Positions 1 to 7,561 of a stretch of 64,000 nt of DNA are shown piece by piece. The stretch comes from Nodosilinea sp. LEGE 06152 (GTDB lineage Bacteria > Cyanobacteriota > Cyanobacteriia > Phormidesmidales > Phormidesmidaceae): assembly GCF_015207525.1 (NCBI RefSeq), contig NZ_JADEWR010000009.1, positions 115,946 to 179,945 of the forward strand. The letters run 5' to 3'. Positions within the stretch are counted from its first letter, which is position 1, and every line of letters begins with the position of its first letter. The translations under genes were made by a program, and so were the position numbers. The notes below the pieces were generated by a model. It saw only the letters and a list, made by a program, of their open reading frames with translations. It was not told where the DNA came from and did no database searches.

Positions 1-656
1 GCGGGAAACCTGCTGCCCTGGTAGGGCTGCGCCTGGGCCGCGAGGCTGGCCCAAACCCCTACGCCAAATGGCTGAACCGCCGCGAAAAAACTTGACAGGC
101 GGGCACGGCCCTGCCACCCCCGAGCCGGGGTGGGGGTCTGGGGGCGGGGCGACGGGTGAGCGCCCGCACCCGGCGCAACCAAAACGCGACCGGAGGGAGC
201 ACCATACCCCGTAGCGCAGCGGAGGCAGAGCATCTATCCGATGACAGCGCCCAACGCGAAGCGACACCACGCCGCGAAGGGGCCGCCAGGGCATGAGGCG
301 CAAAAAAATGGTCGCGCTGACCTTAAAAAAGCGGGTGGCTGGCACAGATCCCGAGTGTTGCCGATCGCCTGTGGGCCGCAAGCCAACAACAAAACGAGCA
401 CCCCTAAAATGCGCCGGTAGTGCAGCGCTTGCCCTGGTGGCCAGGGGTCTGCGTGGTATGCTTTCCCGCTGCGCTGGCACTCGGCAACGAGAAACTAACT
501 ACTTGCGGAAACTCTGACGCGGGTTTCCCGGTGGCCCAACGGGCGACCGTTCCTCTACTTGCGGAAAGTTTGACGCGAGGATTTGCGGAGGGTGGGGCCG
601 ACAGCGCAGCACGGCCCGCCCTGGAGCATCCAGCGAGTGAGCAAAGTCGGAACCAT
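1..656. other. Phage left-edge region without a confident gene
   Basis: This GC-rich stretch has only short overlapping frames. The best candidate for a small gene is a plus-strand frame from the ATG at 241 to the TAG at 418-420 (59 residues, basic, ending TPKMRR). It contains LKKAGGWHR, resembling LKDGGGWHR encoded near 7,430. No Shine-Dalgarno sequence is obvious and I do not recognise a family. A pair of 22-bp direct repeats (listed separately) lies at 499-576, which hints at regulatory rather than coding use. Confidence 0.4.
499..576. repeat. Pair of 22-bp direct repeats, 56 bp apart
   Basis: Two copies of CTACTTGCGGAAA-n-T-n-TGACGC lie at 499-520 and 555-576, matching at 20 of 22 positions. 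A weaker third trace (ATTTGCGGAGG) follows near 581. The spacing is close to five helical turns and the copies sit in non-coding phage DNA. They could be operator sites or iterons; neither role is proven. Confidence 0.55.
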
Positions 657-692
657 AAAAAAACCCAGCAGAGGCGAGAGCCCCTGCCGGGT
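657..692 (-). terminator. Rho-independent terminator of the minus-strand phage gene
   Basis: Read on the minus strand, a 13-bp stem with two G-U pairs (692-680 with 675-663) closes a four-base loop (676-679) and is followed by a run of six or seven T. It begins 7 bases after the stop codon of the minus-strand gene at 699-1058, which supports that gene being real. Confidence 0.85.
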
Positions 693-698
693 GAGCCG

Positions 699-1058
699 CT
701 AAGCGACTGACTGAACTAGAACCCGAGCACCGCGCCGCTTGCCGAGGGTGCCCTTGCCGGTGACCAGCAACGGAGTGGCACCGACCGGCGCGTGAAACTT
801 GAGCGCGAACTGAGCCGCTAGAGAGGGGCTGGCGGTGAAGTGAACCCACCGAAAACCGGGAGCGCTAGCGCACTCGCCCGCGCAGGTGACAACACCGCCA
901 AGCTGCTGAACCCGCGCAATGGTGGCCGCGCTGCTGGCTGCCGGGAAACCCCAGAGACAGTAGCCGCCCTGGCCGATGGACTGGTAAAACCGAACGTGCT
1001 GCCAGCTGCGAGGAACTGAGGCACCGACGACCAACGAAAACTGATGTGAAGTAAGCAT
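699..1058 (-). CDS. Small phage protein of unknown function, opposite strand
   Basis: This 119-residue frame begins with ATG (MLTSHQFSLV) and ends with TAG directly before a strong rho-independent terminator. It runs against the packaging genes, so it probably belongs to a separate transcription unit of the prophage. The protein is soluble-looking, rich in Gly, Ala and Val, contains a Cys pair around residues 59-63 (CAGEC) and has a basic C-terminal third (GKGTLGKRRGAR). I do not recognise a family. The plus-strand and other minus-strand frames here show no such punctuation and are treated as shadows. The terminator is the main evidence. Confidence 0.6.
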   Translation of the reverse strand: MLTSHQFSLVVGASVPRSWQHVRFYQSIGQGGYCLWGFPAASSAATIARVQQLGGVVTCAGECASAPGFRWVHFTASPSLAAQFALKFHAPVGATPLLVTGKGTLGKRRGARVLVQSVA

Positions 1059-1715
1059 GTGAAACCTGCCGAAACTACAGGCCCTCTACCCGGTACGGTT
1101 TCCTTCGGGGCGACCGGGGTACTAGCGCCAGCTGCCAAAGCGACTACCGGCGATCGCAGGCATCTTAGCCCGGTGGCCCAATGGAGCGCAGCACCAAGGG
1201 AGGCCGCGCAACGCAGGCCCTAGGTGTGCCGATCGCCTACTGAGTGGCCGGAATAGGCATGGGCTGGCGCGGGTGCTTAGCTAGGGATAATAGAAAACCT
1301 GTGGAGGCTAGATAACTGTGGCGGATCGGGGTCTTTGTTGTTCCGGCTGAACAGTGGACTAAGCTCGTGCCCTTTGGGCCGCTGGGGATAGTAGCGGAAT
1401 GGCCCACGCGATCGCCGGTTAGCATTCACCTTTGATAGGGCCATTGGTAGCGGATAGCCCCAACGAGTGCAGCGGAGCGGAGCGAGTAACCGTGTGGCGA
1501 TCGCCGGTCAATCATCCTGCAGCAGCAGCGCCAGCAAAAGCAAAGCCTCCGCAAGTGCAGAGGCTGAGTGGGTTGTGAAACTTACGACCGGATTAACCCA
1601 CAAAGTCTATCGGTAAATCTGCTCACAGCAGCGATCGCACCTTCATAAACCCTTTATTGAAACTCCGGTATTCCTACCGGGCTGGGGGTTTCGGCTGCTT
1701 GGGAACTCTTGAAGC
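1059..1715. other. Phage intergenic region
   Basis: No convincing gene is seen in these 657 bases. A minus-strand frame at 1,237-1,425 (62 residues) has no supporting signal. Small hairpins occur, for example AGCCTC...GAGGCT near 1,544-1,565 and CCGGTATTCCTACCGG near 1,665-1,680. The region probably carries the promoters for the leftward gene at 699-1,058 and the rightward lysis/packaging operon starting at 1,716, but no clear -35/-10 pair could be assigned. Confidence 0.4.
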
Positions 1716-2042
1716 ATGAGCCGAAACTTTGTCGAAGTCACCGCCAGCCTGGCACAAATATCAGAAGCCCCAGCGCTGGCCCCAACGATGGATCAAATCC
1801 CCTTTGGTGAAATCGGCTTCTTTGCGATCGCGGGCCTCTGGATGCTCCAGTACGTGCTGAAAAATAGCGATCGCCAAAACCAGCAATCTAACGCCACCAT
1901 GCAGCGGCTCCTAGAGTCGCACTTTCAGACCAACGAGACTCTAGCCAAGACTAATCAAGAGCTAGTGCTGCGGCTGGCGCGAGTGCATGAGCGGCTAGAG
2001 AGGATAGAACGGGTGCTGCTAGACAGCGGGAAGGTGAGCTAA
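1716..2042 (+). CDS. BhlA/UviB-like holin (small membrane protein with coiled coil)
   Basis: The 108-residue product has one hydrophobic segment (about residues 30-47, IGFFAIAGLWMLQYVLK) followed by a charged, heptad-like helix rich in Gln, Glu, Arg and Leu to the C-terminus. One N-terminal membrane helix ending in Y-x-L-K-x-S and then a coiled coil is the layout of BhlA/UviB holins, which open the inner membrane at lysis. The ATG at 1,716 is used here; the internal ATG at 1,788 (MDQIPFGEIG) would match that family's short N-terminus better. The stop overlaps the next start (TAATG), so it is translationally coupled to the small terminase. No endolysin is in view. Family assignment rests on layout, so it is moderate. 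Confidence 0.6.
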   Translation: MSRNFVEVTASLAQISEAPALAPTMDQIPFGEIGFFAIAGLWMLQYVLKNSDRQNQQSNATMQRLLESHFQTNETLAKTNQELVLRLARVHERLERIERVLLDSGKVS

Positions 2043-2395
2043 TGGCGCGATCGCGGAAGACCCCAACGGAAACCGACATCCAAAAAATTGAGCGACTGGC
2101 GGGCCAAGGCTTTCGCCTGGAAGACATTGCGATCGCCTGCGACATCAGCGTGAGCACTCTGCAAAAGTGGAAGGACACCCCCGAGGTTGAGCGGGCCTAC
2201 CGGAAGGGAAGAATTGAGGCGACGAGCAACGTTGCCAACAGGCTCTACACCCTGGCGATGGAAGGGGAAGTAGCAGCCTGCATCTTCTGGTTAAAGGCGC
2301 AGGCTGGATGGAGCGATCGCCCCCAACCAGAAGCGACGGCACATGCTGAAGTACATATTTATCTGCCGGACAATGGGCGGGCTGTTGCTGCTTAG
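2042..2395 (+). CDS. Phage terminase small subunit
   Basis: This 117-residue protein should recognise phage DNA and recruit the large subunit for packaging. The N-terminal half holds a helix-turn-helix (about residues 18-48: GFRLEDIAIACDIS then STLQKWK), typical of homeodomain-like small terminases. The middle part (RLYTLAMEGEVAACIFWLKA) is the helical stretch seen in such proteins, and GWSDRP is a common ending motif in the family. It overlaps the holin-like gene by one base and precedes the large terminase, the usual order. The first copy of the 102-bp direct repeat begins 46 bases after its stop. Confidence 0.75.
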   Translation: MARSRKTPTETDIQKIERLAGQGFRLEDIAIACDISVSTLQKWKDTPEVERAYRKGRIEATSNVANRLYTLAMEGEVAACIFWLKAQAGWSDRPQPEATAHAEVHIYLPDNGRAVAA

Positions 2396-2440
2396 TGCTA
2401 CGCGCCCGCGAGATGTGACAGCAAACTAACTCGGGTGAGA

Positions 2441-2542
2441 TGCCCCCGCAGGGCTGCGATCGCTATCGACTTAATGCCGGGACTCCCCCCAACCCACCCC
2501 AGCCTACATTTCTTAGACCAGGCGCAAAATTTTTATGATTTC
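2441..2542. repeat. 102-bp direct repeat, left copy
   Basis: The first 75 bases (2,441-2,515) are identical to 12,619-12,693. Over about 100 bases only three differences are seen (2,516, 2,521 and 2,537). It lies between the small and large terminase genes, contains a HIP1 site and a C-rich stretch (CCCCCCAACCCACCCC), and ends in an AT-rich segment. It could be an attachment site copy, a packaging signal or a dispersed intergenic element. Confidence 0.9.
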
Positions 2543-2726
2543 CCAAACCCTCGCCCTCGCCCTGGCCCTCGCCCTGGCGCTGCTGCTGGCCCTGCCGGTG
2601 CTGGCCAGTAAGCGCGATCGCTTCCCTGGTCGCCGTCAGCCTGGGACAGCTCCAGGCGCGATCGCTGATGTGCTGGCCTTCGACCTGGACGGCGACGCGA
2701 CCATTATGGGCATGGAAGAAATTTAG
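2535..2726 (+). CDS. Possible small phage membrane peptide
   Basis: The ATG lies in the last bases of the 102-bp repeat. The 63-residue frame starts with about 20 very hydrophobic residues of alternating Leu and Ala and continues with a charged, Asp-rich tail (AFDLDGD). It looks like a signal-anchored lysis or spanin-like peptide, but the Leu/Ala run comes from a short GCCCTC/GCCCTG DNA repeat and could be a low-complexity artefact. No clear ribosome binding site is seen. Confidence 0.3.
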   Translation: MISQTLALALALALALLLALPVLASKRDRFPGRRQPGTAPGAIADVLAFDLDGDATIMGMEEI

Positions 2727-2804
2727 GCGGCTCCAGCCTGGGCAAACTAGGGCGATTCCCCTCCGGGGACGCTGCGCGATCGCCCCTGTGCTGAATGGCT
2801 GAAC

Positions 2805-4136
2805 ATGCCCCAAACCATCGAACTACGCCCCCAACCTGGCCCCCAAACTCAGGCCCTATCCTCGGCGGCTGACTTCGTCATCTTCGGCGGTGGCGCGGGC
2901 GGCGGCAAAAGCTGGACGATTCTACTTGAGGCGCTACGCCACATCCAAAACCCCGCTTTCAACGCCACTTTTTTCCGGCGATCGTACCCTCAAATTAAGA
3001 ACCCTGGCGGCCTATGGGATGCAAGCTTAGCGGTGTTCCCCCTCGCTGGCGGCATTCCGCAAGTGTCGGCCCTGCGCTGGAATTTCCCCGCAGGCTCTTA
3101 CGCTGTGATGCGTCACCTCAAGAATGATGCCGCTGTTCTGGAATGGCAGGGCACAGAGCTGGTCTACATCGCCCTTGATGAGCTGACCCACTTTAGCGAA
3201 TACCAGTTTTGGTACCTCACCAGCCGGATGCGCTCGACCTCGGGCATTACCCCCTACCTGCGGGCAACCTGCAACCCCGAGGTAGACAGCTGGGTGCGAT
3301 CGCTGATTGGCTGGTGGCTAACTGAGGACGGTTTTGCAGACCCCGAGAAAGCCGGGGTGGTGCGCCACTTCGAGCGACACGACGGGCAGCTGCTGTGGTT
3401 CGACGCACCCACCGAAGACAGCAAATCGCTAACCTTCATCCCGTCGAGCGTCTACGACAACCCGGCGCTGCTCCAGAAAGACCCCAACTACCTGAAAAAC
3501 CTAAAGGCGCTGCCGCTGATTGAGCGTCAAAAACTGCTTGAAGGCAATTGGAACGTGAGGGCCGAGGCTGGGAAAGTCTTTAGAACCGAGTGGTTCACGA
3601 CCATTCAGCAGCTGCCCCAGGTGGTTAAGTGGGTGCGCGTGTGGGACTTCGCCAGCACCAGCGATCGCGAGGGCAAAGACCCCGACGCTACCGCGAGCAT
3701 TCGCATGGGCCTGATGCAAAATGGCGGCGTGGTGATCAGCGACTGCACCCACGACCACCTGACCCCTGCCGGAGTCGATACCAAGCTGAAGGCGATCGCC
3801 GCTGCTGATGGCCCTGGCATACCGGTGCGCTGGCAACGTGACCCAGGCCAGGCCGGAGAGTACCAGAATCAGGCCCTGCGATCGCAACTTGCCGGGTACG
3901 ACGCAAAGGGCATTACCACCACGCTAAGCAAGCTAGAGCGGGCTAACCCTCTGAGTCGAGCTGCCGAGTTTGGCGAGGTCTACCTACTGCAAGGGCCGTG
4001 GAACAACCAATTTATCAATGAGCTGGTGAGCTTCCCCGATGGTGCCCACGACGATATGACCGACGCGGCTGCCCTGGCCTACCTGGAGCTGCTCGGCGTA
4101 GGGCTGCCCAAGTTTGGATCAGCCTCGTTCCGGTAG
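2805..4136 (+). CDS. Phage terminase large subunit
   Basis: This 443-residue ATPase-nuclease drives DNA into the prohead and cuts it to length. The N-terminal ATPase has a Walker A loop at residues 28-36 (GGGAGGGKS) and a Walker B ending in D125-E126 (IALDE) followed by LTHF. The C-terminal RNase H-like nuclease starts near VWDFAST (about residue 280), with further acidic positions in DPDATAS and the late DGAHDDMTDA motif around residue 413, all typical of TerL. The ATG at 2,805 gives a normal family length. A 7-bp inverted repeat (GTCTCAC...GTGAGAC, 4,136-4,172) spans the gene end and the start of the next gene. Confidence 0.95.
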   Translation: MPQTIELRPQPGPQTQALSSAADFVIFGGGAGGGKSWTILLEALRHIQNPAFNATFFRRSYPQIKNPGGLWDASLAVFPLAGGIPQVSALRWNFPAGSYAVMRHLKNDAAVLEWQGTELVYIALDELTHFSEYQFWYLTSRMRSTSGITPYLRATCNPEVDSWVRSLIGWWLTEDGFADPEKAGVVRHFERHDGQLLWFDAPTEDSKSLTFIPSSVYDNPALLQKDPNYLKNLKALPLIERQKLLEGNWNVRAEAGKVFRTEWFTTIQQLPQVVKWVRVWDFASTSDREGKDPDATASIRMGLMQNGGVVISDCTHDHLTPAGVDTKLKAIAAADGPGIPVRWQRDPGQAGEYQNQALRSQLAGYDAKGITTTLSKLERANPLSRAAEFGEVYLLQGPWNNQFINELVSFPDGAHDDMTDAAALAYLELLGVGLPKFGSASFR

Positions 4137-4165
4137 TCTCACAAAATGCGGCCGGCAGTCTTACG

Positions 4166-4885
4166 GTGAGACTCAGCGATCGCGGGCATTATGGGCTAGC
4201 TCACACGCAAAAAACCACCTTTAAAAAGAACGTGCGCTGGTACACCGTCAAAACTGCCCCCGATACTGAGCCGGTGAAACTCCCCAGCGTCACCAGCATT
4301 CTTGATGTGACCATGCCTCAGAATCGCCGCGATACCCTGGTGCGGGCTGAGCTGGCGGCTCCTGTCGATTACCAACTGAGGCGAGAGGCCGCGATCGCTC
4401 GGGGCACTGCGGTCGATACCTGGTTTAAGCGCTGTGTTGTCGATGGTCGGGCCTACGGTGCGCCCCATCCGGTAGAGCGTCAGTGTAGGCGACTGCTCCC
4501 GCTGGTGCGCTCCATCATCCGAACCGGGGGGCCGGTGTGGGTGGATCAGGTGGTGCACCATGCCGACCTGGGCTATGCCGGGACACTGGATGTGGTGGCC
4601 ACCCTGCCCATTGTGGGGCTGGCCTGTATCGAGCTGAAAACCTCTGCTTACACCATCTGGCCTGAAGCTGTGGCCGAGGCACAACTACAGGCGATCGCTT
4701 ATTACCTGGCCTGGAATAGGATGCACCCTGACGAAACCTTGAAGGCGATCGCAACCTTCCACGCAACGCCCTACATGCTGCATCAGCAGGTGATTCATGA
4801 TCCTACGGCTCTGGGCCGTGCCAATCAGCTTTGGCTGCTGCGCCAGCGTCAGTTTGCCTCGCGCTTCAACCAAATGGAGATGTGA
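4166..4885 (+). CDS. PD-(D/E)XK exonuclease of the RecB/lambda-exonuclease type
   Basis: The 239-residue protein carries the PD-(D/E)XK nuclease core: GYAGTLD with D142, IELKTS with E156 and K158, and a downstream Q-x-x-x-Y motif (Q175-Y179) typical of RecB-like and phage exonucleases. It should cut or resect DNA, perhaps for recombination or for processing DNA ends at packaging. It starts with GTG at 4,166 shortly after the large terminase and its TGA overlaps the ATG of the next gene, so it is in the packaging operon. A nuclease between TerL and portal is not the standard order; a packaging-linked role is inference. Confidence 0.75.
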   Translation: MRLSDRGHYGLAHTQKTTFKKNVRWYTVKTAPDTEPVKLPSVTSILDVTMPQNRRDTLVRAELAAPVDYQLRREAAIARGTAVDTWFKRCVVDGRAYGAPHPVERQCRRLLPLVRSIIRTGGPVWVDQVVHHADLGYAGTLDVVATLPIVGLACIELKTSAYTIWPEAVAEAQLQAIAYYLAWNRMHPDETLKAIATFHATPYMLHQQVIHDPTALGRANQLWLLRQRQFASRFNQMEM

Positions 4886-6651
4886 TGGCCTCCAAATTCT
4901 TTCGTGCCCCTGGTGCGACAGTCACCTATAACGCTTACCAAACCCGCGAATATGTCAGCCGTAAGGCGCGGGTGAGTCGGGGGCTATTCATTACGCCTGC
5001 CCGCCGCGATCGCACCCCTGACGGGTGGCGCTTCTGGTTCCCGTCGCCGCGCGGGCCTGCCAGCGATCGCGGCAATTGGAAAGTTGATGTGGTGCGCTTT
5101 GAGGAAGACGACGACCCAACCCCACCGCCCTATACCTTTGTTGGTGGTCAGCTGTGCATAGGAGGGATCTGCTACTCGGTTGGCGGCGATAGCGTGGGCA
5201 CTCCTTACCTGGACGATAAGCGCCCCTTTTACTGGATGCGAACGACTAACCAGGGCGCGGCCTGGGTGGATGTGGGCACCCCCTACGATGCTCTGGTGTC
5301 TCAATATGGCAGTGCCAACGTGAAGCCTAGTGACTTTGGCCCTAACCGTGGCTTTGTGCGGGCAAGCGTTTACCTGTCGCCTGGGCCTAGCACTGAGCAG
5401 GCCACGGGGGTTGTTACCGGCGGCGGCACCCTTGGCGCGATCGCTACCCTGCCTGCACCCGGTAATAGTGGGCTGTTTGCGATTGAGCAGCGCTACTACT
5501 ACCTGCTGAATTTCTTTAACCGCTGCAACACCGCCAGGGTTATTCTGCGGAGCACTCCCGGTTACTTCTACGAAACTCCATCAGCGGTTACTTTCACCCG
5601 CCAGTACACAACCGCAGCAGACCCCATACCCTACTGGTTTTTCCCGACCTACACAGGGACGAATGATCAGCCTAATTGCCTGGTCGATGGCCCTGGCTAT
5701 GATGGGCCTTGGCCTTTGCCTAGTGACTCTGGCGGCGGCGGTGCCCTCCCTGATGGCTACCTGCCTGGTGCTGGGCCATGGGCCTACGCCTGCAGCTGCC
5801 CAGACTTTACCGGGGAAGAGACACGTTACCGGGTGGCTACCGCCCCATCGCATCGCCGCGATCGCAGCTGGGGGCAGATACGCCCTGAGTCGCCCTGTAA
5901 GCACATCGCCTCATCGGCTAAGGCTCTGGGTGATCAGAAGACGTTGGTTAAGTGGGTTCGCACCTTTAAAGACGACAGCCCCGGCTCTGAGTTTAGCCAG
6001 TCGCCTACGGTGATCATCGATCGTTCTTACCTGAATGAGCAACGACGACAGGAAGCCGCTTTTAGACGCACGACTCGCAACATGCGCAGGGCTACAGCTG
6101 CGCTAAATCGTCAGCAGCGGGCCGAGCGCTCTGCCCTGGCCTTGAGCAATCGCCTGGGCCGAGTTTGGCGCATGAATGCCGATGGCACCACCACGAGCAG
6201 CAAAAAACGGGGGCGTTTTGGTGAGTCTTTGGAGGGGGTGCAGGTGCCTAACTGGTATGGCATTGACCCGACAAACGGGGGTGATCAGTTCTCCCGCGAA
6301 TGGGATGAACGGATGAGGCGCTACCAGTCGCGGCCTGATGTGCGGGTAAGGAATGCGATCGGAGGTGTGCTCTCAAATGCTGGCGATCGCATTCAGCGTA
6401 ATTTGCCGATGCCACCGCCTAGCTCTTACCTGGCGGGTTTTGATGAATGGAGTAAGCAAAACCCCAACCGCCGATCGAATCACCTGTTTGACACCTACGG
6501 CGGTGAGCGCTTTTCTGATGCGGTCTATGGTCAAGGGATGCGGCGGGTGGGTACGTTTGACCCTAGAGTTATTCCTACGGTTCGGGTTCACCCTGCCCCT
6601 ACGGCGGCCACCCTTTCGATCAACTCCAACCCTGAAGCTTACGGTTACTAG
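4885..6651 (+). CDS. Phage protein with SWIM-type zinc finger, unknown role
   Basis: The start is taken at 4,885 because ATGA overlaps the stop of the nuclease gene; the product is 588 residues. The central part has a SWIM zinc-finger pattern C-x-C...C-x-H: C303, C305 (CSCPDF) and C338, H340 (PCKHI). The N-terminal half has Gly/Pro/Tyr-rich segments that look like a surface or structural fold. The region after the finger is basic and Gln/Arg-rich (RRATAALNRQQRAE, about residues 395-410), suggesting nucleic-acid contact. No membrane helix is seen. Its place between packaging and portal genes suggests a virion or ejected DNA-binding protein, but this is inference. I do not recognise a named phage family for the whole protein. 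Confidence 0.7.
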   Translation: MASKFFRAPGATVTYNAYQTREYVSRKARVSRGLFITPARRDRTPDGWRFWFPSPRGPASDRGNWKVDVVRFEEDDDPTPPPYTFVGGQLCIGGICYSVGGDSVGTPYLDDKRPFYWMRTTNQGAAWVDVGTPYDALVSQYGSANVKPSDFGPNRGFVRASVYLSPGPSTEQATGVVTGGGTLGAIATLPAPGNSGLFAIEQRYYYLLNFFNRCNTARVILRSTPGYFYETPSAVTFTRQYTTAADPIPYWFFPTYTGTNDQPNCLVDGPGYDGPWPLPSDSGGGGALPDGYLPGAGPWAYACSCPDFTGEETRYRVATAPSHRRDRSWGQIRPESPCKHIASSAKALGDQKTLVKWVRTFKDDSPGSEFSQSPTVIIDRSYLNEQRRQEAAFRRTTRNMRRATAALNRQQRAERSALALSNRLGRVWRMNADGTTTSSKKRGRFGESLEGVQVPNWYGIDPTNGGDQFSREWDERMRRYQSRPDVRVRNAIGGVLSNAGDRIQRNLPMPPPSSYLAGFDEWSKQNPNRRSNHLFDTYGGERFSDAVYGQGMRRVGTFDPRVIPTVRVHPAPTAATLSINSNPEAYGY

Positions 6652-6978
6652 ATGCCTTTCGCCACTGCCACCGCCCCCAAGCTGGGCAAATATCTCGGTT
6701 ACCCTGTCACCCAAAACAGCCAAGAGACGATCGCCGCTGCCCTGGCCACCATCGACGCTATGAGCAACGCTGCTTATAGAGATGCGTCGATCGCCACGAT
6801 TGAAGGCTACCTAGACACCCTAGACACCCTGGCGGCGGGCATCCTGTCAGAAGCCCAGCTAGAAGGGTCTACCCTCGTTAGCGAACTGCGCCGCGAGTAC
6901 CGCCGTCACTGCGCCTTGGTGGCGGTGGCCACTGGCCTTGATACCTACTCAGACACGACAGGAGCCACCCAAACATGA
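6652..6978 (+). CDS. Small head/connector-like protein A (paralogue pair)
   Basis: This 108-residue protein begins directly after the stop of the SWIM gene. It is mainly helical by composition and contains YLGYP near residue 16, then an Ala-rich helix and a Leu-rich segment (YLDTLDTLAAGI). The next gene product shows the same FLGYP-helix-Leu arrangement, so the two look like diverged tandem copies. Position just before the portal and small helical character fit head completion or connector proteins, but no family is recognised. Confidence 0.65.
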   Translation: MPFATATAPKLGKYLGYPVTQNSQETIAAALATIDAMSNAAYRDASIATIEGYLDTLDTLAAGILSEAQLEGSTLVSELRREYRRHCALVAVATGLDTYSDTTGATQT

Positions 6979-7361
6979 CGCTTACAGCTGCTGATATTGA
7001 AGGCATTCGCCGCTTTTTGGGTTACCCCGGCGATATGGGTACCCACCAAGCGATCGCGGCCCAATGCGCGGCCCGCGTGGCGGAGATTAGCGAACCCGCA
7101 ATAAGAGCCCACCTGCGCCAGCTGGAGCGACTGCAAACCCAGATGACTACTACGGTGCCTTTTGCGGCCCAAACCTTTAGCTCTGGGGCTGGGGGAACTC
7201 AGCAGTATGCGCCTGGTCAACGCATGGCTACGCTACATCAAGAGGCCAACCAATACATTGATGAGATTGCCAGCACTACGGGGCTGGTGGTCTACCGTCG
7301 CATCTATGGCGGTGGCGACGGCGGGGGCCGGTGGAGTGGCGGGCTTATAATGCGCGGATAG
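6975..7361 (+). CDS. Small head/connector-like protein B (paralogue pair)
   Basis: The start overlaps the previous gene by four bases (ATGA). The 128-residue product has RRFLGYP at about residues 12-18, followed by an Ala-rich helix and LRQLERLQTQ, parallel to YLGYP...YLDTLDTL in the preceding protein. The C-terminus is Gly-rich (YGGGDGGGRWSGG). Overlap and shared layout indicate a duplicated pair in one operon. A structural role near the portal is inferred from position only. Confidence 0.65.
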   Translation: MTLTAADIEGIRRFLGYPGDMGTHQAIAAQCAARVAEISEPAIRAHLRQLERLQTQMTTTVPFAAQTFSSGAGGTQQYAPGQRMATLHQEANQYIDEIASTTGLVVYRRIYGGGDGGGRWSGGLIMRG

Positions 7362-7561
7362 GATGAACTCTCATAACTGTGGTCTGCCGCTGGTGCTCCT
7401 GGCGGCTTTTTCATGCCTTCGACAGCGCACCTTAAAAGACGGCGGTGGCTGGCACAGATTTAGAGCTCCAACCAGCACGCTATGGGCCACCGCCCGCGTA
7501 ACAAAGGCGCTTCCCCACACCGCTGCGGGTAGACTTAGCCTTAGTCTCATGAGTCTCAGCC
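7362..7561 (+). other. Gap before the portal with one doubtful small frame
   Basis: A frame opens with ATG at 7,363 and runs on into the portal gene in another phase; it contains LKDGGGWHRFR, similar to a motif encoded near 330. A second tiny frame from the ATG at 7,410 encodes only about 16 residues. A 16-base identity (GGTGGCTGGCACAGAT) with about 344-359, preceded in both places by CCTTAAAA, shows that the two phage sites are related. Neither frame is well enough supported to call a gene. Confidence 0.35.

Noticed and set aside
699..1138. Other overlapping minus-strand frames (for example 818-1,138)
   Set aside because: Only the frame ending at 699 is followed directly by a terminator; the others overlap it.
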